64,000 bases of DNA from Riemerella anatipestifer (GTDB lineage: Bacteria; Bacteroidota; Bacteroidia; Flavobacteriales; Weeksellaceae). Below the pieces are notes generated by a model that did no database searches, was not told the DNA's origin, and worked only from the letters and a program-made list of their open reading frames with translations. The position numbers were made by a program, and so were the translations under genes. The stretch covers positions 144,672 to 208,671 of the forward strand of contig NZ_QXHU01000004.1 of assembly GCF_009663465.1 (NCBI RefSeq). Reading direction: 5' to 3'. Below, in pieces: positions 59,569-64,000 of this stretch (position 1 is its first letter; every line of letters begins with the position of its first letter).

Positions 59569-62031
59569 CTATTTTGGACTAACTTTAATATTTTCTTTTT
59601 GTAATCTTTGTTTTCTAAGTTCGTTAAGATTAATTTTGGGTGGTGTGGTAGATGGGGCTAGGTTGAGGTTAGGGGCTTCCTCTCCTTGGTCTTCCGCTGT
59701 TTCGTCGGTTACCACTACACTCACACTAGGCTGCGCTGTCTTGCTTTGTTCGTCGGTTGGTGTTTTTAAATCACTACTAAGATAAGCCAGCATTTGTTTT
59801 GCTTTTTCGCCTTCGGGTAGCTTTTCGTAGTTTAGAGCAATCTGTTGCAGTTGTAAAATCATTATTTCTTTGCCCACTGTTTTCCCCGTATTAAATGCGT
59901 TGAGCAACGATAACTTAGGTACTAGAGCATCTTTGGGGTAGGCTTCTATTGTTTTTTCTATAAGGGCTTTACTGTCCTCATATTTTTCTTCTGTATAGAG
60001 TTGGTAGGCTTGTTCGTATATGTTTTTGACCTCCGACGAAGCAGAACCCAAACCTCCACGCTTAGGATTTTTTACAAATTCCGCATAATGAGTGTAAGGA
60101 AACTCGCTAATGATTATGTTTTTGGCTTTCTCTGCCTCTTGTGGGTTTTTCTCGTAGTTAATAGAAAATATTTGGTACAACGCCTGAAGTTTCACATCTT
60201 CTTTGGGTTGGGCGTTTACTAAGTCAAATAGCGTTTTAGTGGCAAGTTTGGTATTAGAAAAAATATTTTCGTACATCATACCTAACCCTAGTGATGCGGT
60301 ATCTCTATCTTGCTTAAGTTGAGCGATGTCTTGAGCGTTGGTAGGGATTTTCTCTATATAAAACTCTGGTTCAAACCTTCTAGGGTTTTTAACTTCGGTT
60401 TTACCGAGAGCTTCGTTTTTGAGGTCTTCTATGGAAGTGTTTTTTGATGAATAACGCCAGTTATCAGCAAGAGTTCTTTCTCCCCAGATTTGTTTAAAGT
60501 TGGCTTGCCCTTTAGATACGGTTGTAAGATTATCAAAGTAAAAACCTTTAGTAGAAGTACCAAAATCAGCAAATCCTCTCGTGTTATTACCAAAGGTATT
60601 ATCCAAAGCAAAATCAGTTGTTCTAAACTCTTTTTCTTTAGAGGTTTTTAATTTTTCTGCTTCCTCTTTAGCTTCCTTAGCTTTTAGTTTTTCTATTTGT
60701 TGGTTAAAGTAAGCCAGCCTTTGCTGCTCGTTCATTTTGGTAAGAGCTAAGATGCTATCATTCTTTTTGATGAGGTAATAGTTTTTAGAGATTTTTTTAA
60801 TATCTGTAGAGAGTGTCTTCAATTCTTCTCTTTGAGGAGCATAGGTCATTTGGGTAACGGCACTGTCGTAATAAACTCCAGCACTTAGATAATCCTCTTT
60901 TTCTAGATATTTTTTTCCAATCTCGTAGTAGGTAAGTCCTCGGATTTGTCCATCGGAGGCTTTTTCTTTCAACGATTTTTGGAAGAATGCATTGGCATCT
61001 TCCTCTTTTCCCGCTTTCATTGCCATAAGTCCTAAGGCATAATAGAACTCATTTTTTCTAGAAGCGTAAGTTCCTTTTTTGGATATTTTTTCTAGATAAG
61101 TTTTCAGACTTTCGTAGTCTTCCTTTTTAGAATTGTCGAAAGTCTTGGCTATTTCTATTTGAGATTTTACTTCAAATTCAAAATTATTCGCTTTTTGATA
61201 AGCGGTTACGAAACTTTCTCTGGCTTCTTCGTAGCGTCCTAATTTAGATAAAATTTGTCCTCTTAGAAATGCAATGCGACTTCTTAGGTTTCTGTTTTTA
61301 TTTAGAGTATAGGCTTGGGCCAATTCTTCTGCAGCAGCTTCTTTTTGCCCTGATTGAAGCAAACTTTCTGCATAGAAAAGACTTAATAATTTCTTATCGC
61401 TTTTGCTTAGTTTCTCTTCTTTTAGAGCCATAAAAATCTCGTTGGCTTTGTAGTAGTCTTTCATTAAAGAGAAAATTTTAGCTTCGTATATTTTAGCGAG
61501 AGGCAATCTTTTGTCCTCCTTCATATGAGAAAAAATATAGTTAAGAGCATCTAAGGCTTCTAGATATTTTTCTTGATACATTCTTGCTTTTGCTAGCATA
61601 AGATGTGCCTCAAACATTCTTTTGTTTTTTTCCTTCCCATCAAAAAGCATAGCGTGTTGTTCTATGGTTTTGAGAGCTTTTACTTCTGATATTTCAAGAA
61701 TAGACATTCCTTTTTTACTTTCGGGAGAATCGTAAGATATAGAGGAAGCTCCCGCTGCAAATGGAGCATTTTGTGTGTCTGATATGCTTTTTTCACTTTT
61801 TACTTCGTGGTCGTTATCAAAAGTGAGCAGTTTAATATAAGGTTGGTAGAAATTATCTTGATGACTATTTTTACGTGTGTTAAGTTCGCTTTCTAAAGCC
61901 TCTTTACTATTAAATAAGGTGTTGTAATAGGCATAGAAGTTTTGATAATTTCTATTAACAAAAGTATTCTTCCTAGGAGAACAAGCAGCGGCGAATGCCA
62001 ATATAATTAAAAAATAGCTGTACTTTTTCAT
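59569..62031 (-). CDS. sprE: T9SS lipoprotein SprE/PorW
   Basis: An 820-residue TPR-rich lipoprotein. The lipobox gives Cys17 (ILAFAAACSPRK), and the start of the mature protein is NTFVNRNYQNFYAYYNTLFNSKEAL, the signature of the SprE/PorW family. Many TPR-like helical pairs run through about 120-400 and 590-760. A charged coiled-coil stretch (KLKAKEAKEEAEKLKTSKEK, about 455-475) and a low-complexity C-terminus follow. SprE/PorW bridges the PorK/N rings and other parts of the type IX secretion system, so this genome should have T9SS. maf is 64 bp upstream on the same strand. Confidence 0.93.
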   Translation of the reverse strand: MKKYSYFLIILAFAAACSPRKNTFVNRNYQNFYAYYNTLFNSKEALESELNTRKNSHQDNFYQPYIKLLTFDNDHEVKSEKSISDTQNAPFAAGASSISYDSPESKKGMSILEISEVKALKTIEQHAMLFDGKEKNKRMFEAHLMLAKARMYQEKYLEALDALNYIFSHMKEDKRLPLAKIYEAKIFSLMKDYYKANEIFMALKEEKLSKSDKKLLSLFYAESLLQSGQKEAAAEELAQAYTLNKNRNLRSRIAFLRGQILSKLGRYEEARESFVTAYQKANNFEFEVKSQIEIAKTFDNSKKEDYESLKTYLEKISKKGTYASRKNEFYYALGLMAMKAGKEEDANAFFQKSLKEKASDGQIRGLTYYEIGKKYLEKEDYLSAGVYYDSAVTQMTYAPQREELKTLSTDIKKISKNYYLIKKNDSILALTKMNEQQRLAYFNQQIEKLKAKEAKEEAEKLKTSKEKEFRTTDFALDNTFGNNTRGFADFGTSTKGFYFDNLTTVSKGQANFKQIWGERTLADNWRYSSKNTSIEDLKNEALGKTEVKNPRRFEPEFYIEKIPTNAQDIAQLKQDRDTASLGLGMMYENIFSNTKLATKTLFDLVNAQPKEDVKLQALYQIFSINYEKNPQEAEKAKNIIISEFPYTHYAEFVKNPKRGGLGSASSEVKNIYEQAYQLYTEEKYEDSKALIEKTIEAYPKDALVPKLSLLNAFNTGKTVGKEIMILQLQQIALNYEKLPEGEKAKQMLAYLSSDLKTPTDEQSKTAQPSVSVVVTDETAEDQGEEAPNLNLAPSTTPPKINLNELRKQRLQKENIKVSPK

Positions 62032-62045
62032 TTGATGTTTTAACT

Positions 62046-62088
62046 ACACAAAGCCTCTTTTATTGTTAGGCTTCGAGAAAATTTGTGT
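62046..62088 (-). other. Hairpin between maf and sprE
   Basis: ACACAAAGCCT (62046-62056) pairs with AGGCT (62068-62072) and TTTGTGT (62082-62088) as a two-step stem. It could be a leader structure of sprE or an attenuator after maf; there is no T-run, so it is not a standard terminator. Confidence 0.4.
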
Positions 62089-62095
62089 AAAAATA

Positions 62096-62674
62096 CTATT
62101 TTTTAACAGAAAGAATAGTATTTAAAACACTTAATTGTTGATAAACCAAGTGAGTAGGCAATCCCATAATAGTATAAAAACTACCTTTTACTTTTTCTAT
62201 TTTAGCCATACCTAGCCACTCTTGTATGCCGTAGGCTCCGGCTTTGTCGTAGGGTTTATAGTTTTCTATATAGTAGGAAATTTCCTCATCGGTCAGGTGA
62301 GAAAAGTACACTGTAGCTTTATCGGTTAGTGTTAAAGTCTCCGCAGTAGTTTTAATACAAACTGAAGTGTAAACATCATGACTGTTACCCGAAAGGCTTT
62401 TGAGCATTTCTTGTGCTTCTGCTTCATTTTTTGGTTTGCCTAAAACTTTATTATCAAAAGTAACGATGGTGTCTGCAGTTAATAAAACTTCCCCTTCGGA
62501 AAGAGGACGAAATGCATTGGCTTTTAGTTCCGAAAGATAACCTGCTATTTTGTTTATTTCTAAATCTTTTGGATAGATTTCATCACAATTTATAGAAACA
62601 ATTTCAAAATCAAAACCTAGTTGATTTAAAAGCTCCTTCCTTCTTGGAGATTGTGAGGCTAAATATAATTTCAT
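62096..62674 (-). CDS. Maf-family nucleotide pyrophosphatase
   Basis: A 192-residue Maf/HAM1-fold protein. Family signatures: LASQSPRRKELLNQLGF (about 4-20), LTADTIVTFDNKVLGKP (about 65-81) with catalytic Asp, DVYTSVCI and YDKAGAYGIQEW (about 138-149). Maf proteins hydrolyse non-canonical or excess nucleoside triphosphates such as dTTP, UTP and modified bases. It probably shares a transcript with sprE downstream. Confidence 0.93.
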   Translation of the reverse strand: MKLYLASQSPRRKELLNQLGFDFEIVSINCDEIYPKDLEINKIAGYLSELKANAFRPLSEGEVLLTADTIVTFDNKVLGKPKNEAEAQEMLKSLSGNSHDVYTSVCIKTTAETLTLTDKATVYFSHLTDEEISYYIENYKPYDKAGAYGIQEWLGMAKIEKVKGSFYTIMGLPTHLVYQQLSVLNTILSVKK

Positions 62675-62734
62675 AGATACAATTTAAGATACAACACGCA
62701 ATAATAGGTAAATTTCTATAAAAGAAAATTTTAG

Positions 62735-63042
62735 GTGATAAAAATCATAGAGGCTAGAACATTGGGAGATATGTATGCCCATATCAATATGCGAGGTTCT
62801 AGAGCAGCAGCGTTTATCGATGGGGTTAATGTAACTTCTAATTGGGGACCTTTAGCAGAGGATATGAGCTATGTAGATAGAATAGAATTTATGAAAGGTC
62901 CTGCGGGATTTATAATATAGTAACCCAAAAACCTATATTCTCGGATAATCCTAAGGGGCAGTTCTCTAGAGAGAAAACATTAACAGCCCTAGGGATTGAC
63001 CCTACAAGAATAGATGAACACTATTTGAATATCAATCTCCAA
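62735..63042 (+). pseudogene. Decayed TonB-dependent receptor (plug domain pieces)
   Basis: The first piece reads ARTLGDMYAHINMRGSRAAA then FIDGVNVTSNWGPLAEDMSY and VDRIEFMKGPAGF, the plug region of a TonB-dependent siderophore receptor, and ends in a stop at 62920. After a gap the frame VTQKPIFSDNPKGQFS (62919 onward) matches the segment that normally follows the plug. The next bases encode REKTLTALGIDPTRIDEHY, possibly from the barrel end. Most of the receptor (about 600 residues) is missing. A terminator and a PepSY-protein gene follow, fitting a former iron-uptake locus. Confidence 0.72.
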
Positions 63043-63043
63043 A

Positions 63044-63215
63044 TTTTACCACTGAAAAATCAATCATCACCACTGAAAAATGAATGATGAGCATTTAGAA
63101 ATGATATTTTACCACTTAAAAATCAATCATCACCACTGAAAAATGAATGATGAGCATTTAGAAATGGTATTTTATCACTTAAAAATCAATCATCACCACT
63201 GAAAAATAGATGATA
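63044..63215. repeat. Minisatellite, 63-bp unit made of three 21-bp sub-units
   Basis: Units begin at about 63048, 63111 and 63174, 63 bp apart. Each splits into 21-bp parts: ACCACTTAAAAATCAATC.., ACCACTGAAAAATGAATG.. and AGCATTTAGAAATG... The first two sub-units are clearly related to each other. Sequence identity between 63-bp units is high, with few changes. It occupies the space directly after the TonB-receptor remnant. Confidence 0.88.
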
Positions 63216-63314
63216 ACGGTTTAGGAATAAATAATCCTTACTCTTAGCCAATAATCATAATGTATAATAAACTAAGAAATAGTTTTTCATATCATCATAT
63301 CAGTATCCTTTTTT

Positions 63315-63355
63315 GGAAAAGTTAGCGAGGTTAGTCTTGTTAGCTTTTCCTTTTT
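63315..63355 (+). terminator. Terminator before the PepSY gene
   Basis: GGAAAAGTTA (63315-63324) pairs with TAGCTTTTCC (63341-63350), one G-T pair, then five T. It probably served the lost TonB-receptor gene. Confidence 0.7.
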
Positions 63356-63366
63356 AAACTTTAAGT

Positions 63367-64000
63367 ATGAAAAAAGCATCTAAAAACACCTTCAAAAAAA
63401 TTATAGGAAAACTGCATTTGTGGTTAGGATTATCGGTTGGGATAGTTGTATTTATCGTATCCATCACTGGGGCTGTTTATGTATTTAAAGATGAAATAGA
63501 GAACTTGTTAAGAAAAGAAGTTATCCATCATAACGAGAAAGATATTGAACACAAAACCACGCTTTCTTTGTCTGTATTGGAGCAGAGAGTGAATGAGCAA
63601 ACCAAAGAACCTTACCCTATCCATTGGGCAGAAATACCATTAGACAAGACCAAGTCGTATAAGTTCAACTATTATGAAAAAAATCCGAAGGCTTGGCATT
63701 ATTTTGATGAGTTGGTAGTCTATAAAACGGCTTATGTTAATCCGTTTACGAGAGAGGTTTTAAAGGTTTACGATGAGAAATACAGTCTCTTTAATATCGT
63801 TAAATTTATCCATTGGAGTTTTCTTTTAAAATCAGATTGGGGAACTTATGTAGTAGGGATTCCGGTCTTGATATTTATTTTTATGCTGATATCGGGGATT
63901 ATACTCTGGTGGCCCAAAAACAAAAAAGCAAGAAAGCAACGCATTTGGTTCCAGTGGAAAAACATAAAATCGTGGCGAAGAAAAAACTATGATTTACACT
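63367..64000 (+). CDS. PepSY-associated transmembrane protein, 5' part (cut by window edge)
   Basis: An open frame from the ATG at 63367 to the end of the window (211 codons). It starts MKKASKNTFKKIIGKLHLW. The first helix is LGLSVGIVVFIVSITGAVYVF (about 20-40). A periplasmic PepSY-like region follows, then the typical IVKFIHWSFLLKSDWGTYVVG (about 149-169) and helix ISGIILWWPKNKK (about 179-191). Such proteins often sit beside TonB-dependent siderophore receptors and may reduce ferric siderophores. Here the neighbouring receptor is a pseudogene. Confidence 0.88.
   Translation, partial: MKKASKNTFKKIIGKLHLWLGLSVGIVVFIVSITGAVYVFKDEIENLLRKEVIHHNEKDIEHKTTLSLSVLEQRVNEQTKEPYPIHWAEIPLDKTKSYKFNYYEKNPKAWHYFDELVVYKTAYVNPFTREVLKVYDEKYSLFNIVKFIHWSFLLKSDWGTYVVGIPVLIFIFMLISGIILWWPKNKKARKQRIWFQWKNIKSWRRKNYDLH

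Overview
The window is 64 kb of AT-rich chromosome from a member of the Bacteroidetes, class Flavobacteriia. The family is most likely Weeksellaceae, and the content fits Riemerella or a close Chryseobacterium-group relative. Evidence: many genes are preceded by the Bacteroidetes -7 box TAnnTTTG and lack strong Shine-Dalgarno sequences; there is a SprE/PorW component of the type IX secretion system; several lineage-typical families occur (DUF4296, Cj0069-type ATP-grasp, flavobacterial SprT-like protein, HU-like histone protein); and the remnants of an IS982-family element resemble those known from Riemerella. The species assignment is inference.

Layout. 1-8.6 kb: the end of topA, a degenerate arginase-fold protein, and a surface-polysaccharide block (GT2 glycosyltransferase, EpsG-type polymerase, WecA/TagO-type initiating transferase, outer-membrane export protein, Wzc-type tyrosine kinase with a (GY)9 tail). 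8.7-13.8 kb: mutS, a DUF2809 protein, a secreted tail-fibre-like protein and an HU-like protein on the minus strand. 13.8-14.5 kb: a gene-free, structured leader region. 14.6-21.3 kb: housekeeping genes (polyprenol-phosphate mannosyltransferase, DUF4296 lipoprotein, tgt, LptF/LptG permease, birA, rsfS, ftsH). 21.3-26.5 kb: an NhaC-family transporter behind a riboswitch-like leader, then two secreted proteins. 26.5-34.2 kb: a tyrosine-recombinase remnant beside tRNA-Asn, rseP, a nitrilase-family omega-amidase, an ATP-grasp protein, uvrB, a Crp-like regulator and a DinB protein. 34.7-47.2 kb: FadL-type porin, SGNH-hydrolase lipoprotein, prs, L25/Ctc, SprT-like, mannose-1-phosphate guanylyltransferase, YifB ATPase, ECF sigma factor, YjjG-like phosphatase, trpS, LysE exporter, LD-carboxypeptidase, YraN. 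47.6-52.9 kb: an unusual coupled operon (Lgt-like membrane transferase, Tes/MJ0619-like radical SAM enzyme, small membrane protein), a tandem duplicate of the small protein, a TPR protein and a LytS/LytTR two-component pair. 52.9-64 kb: DUF4870, CapA-like and NlpC/P60 proteins, two tRNA-Val genes, folC, IS982 debris, tsaB, sprE, maf, a TonB-receptor pseudogene and the start of a PepSY membrane protein.

The points most worth following are: (i) the Lgt-like/radical-SAM/small-membrane-protein operon, which looks like a lipid-modifying system; (ii) four intergenic arrays of unrelated sequence that all repeat with a 21-22 bp period, two helical turns; (iii) a short S-box-like leader in front of an NhaC-family transporter, suggesting SAM control of methionine uptake; and (iv) clear genome decay (recombinase, IS982, TonB receptor, and a duplicated C-terminal fragment of a secreted protein).
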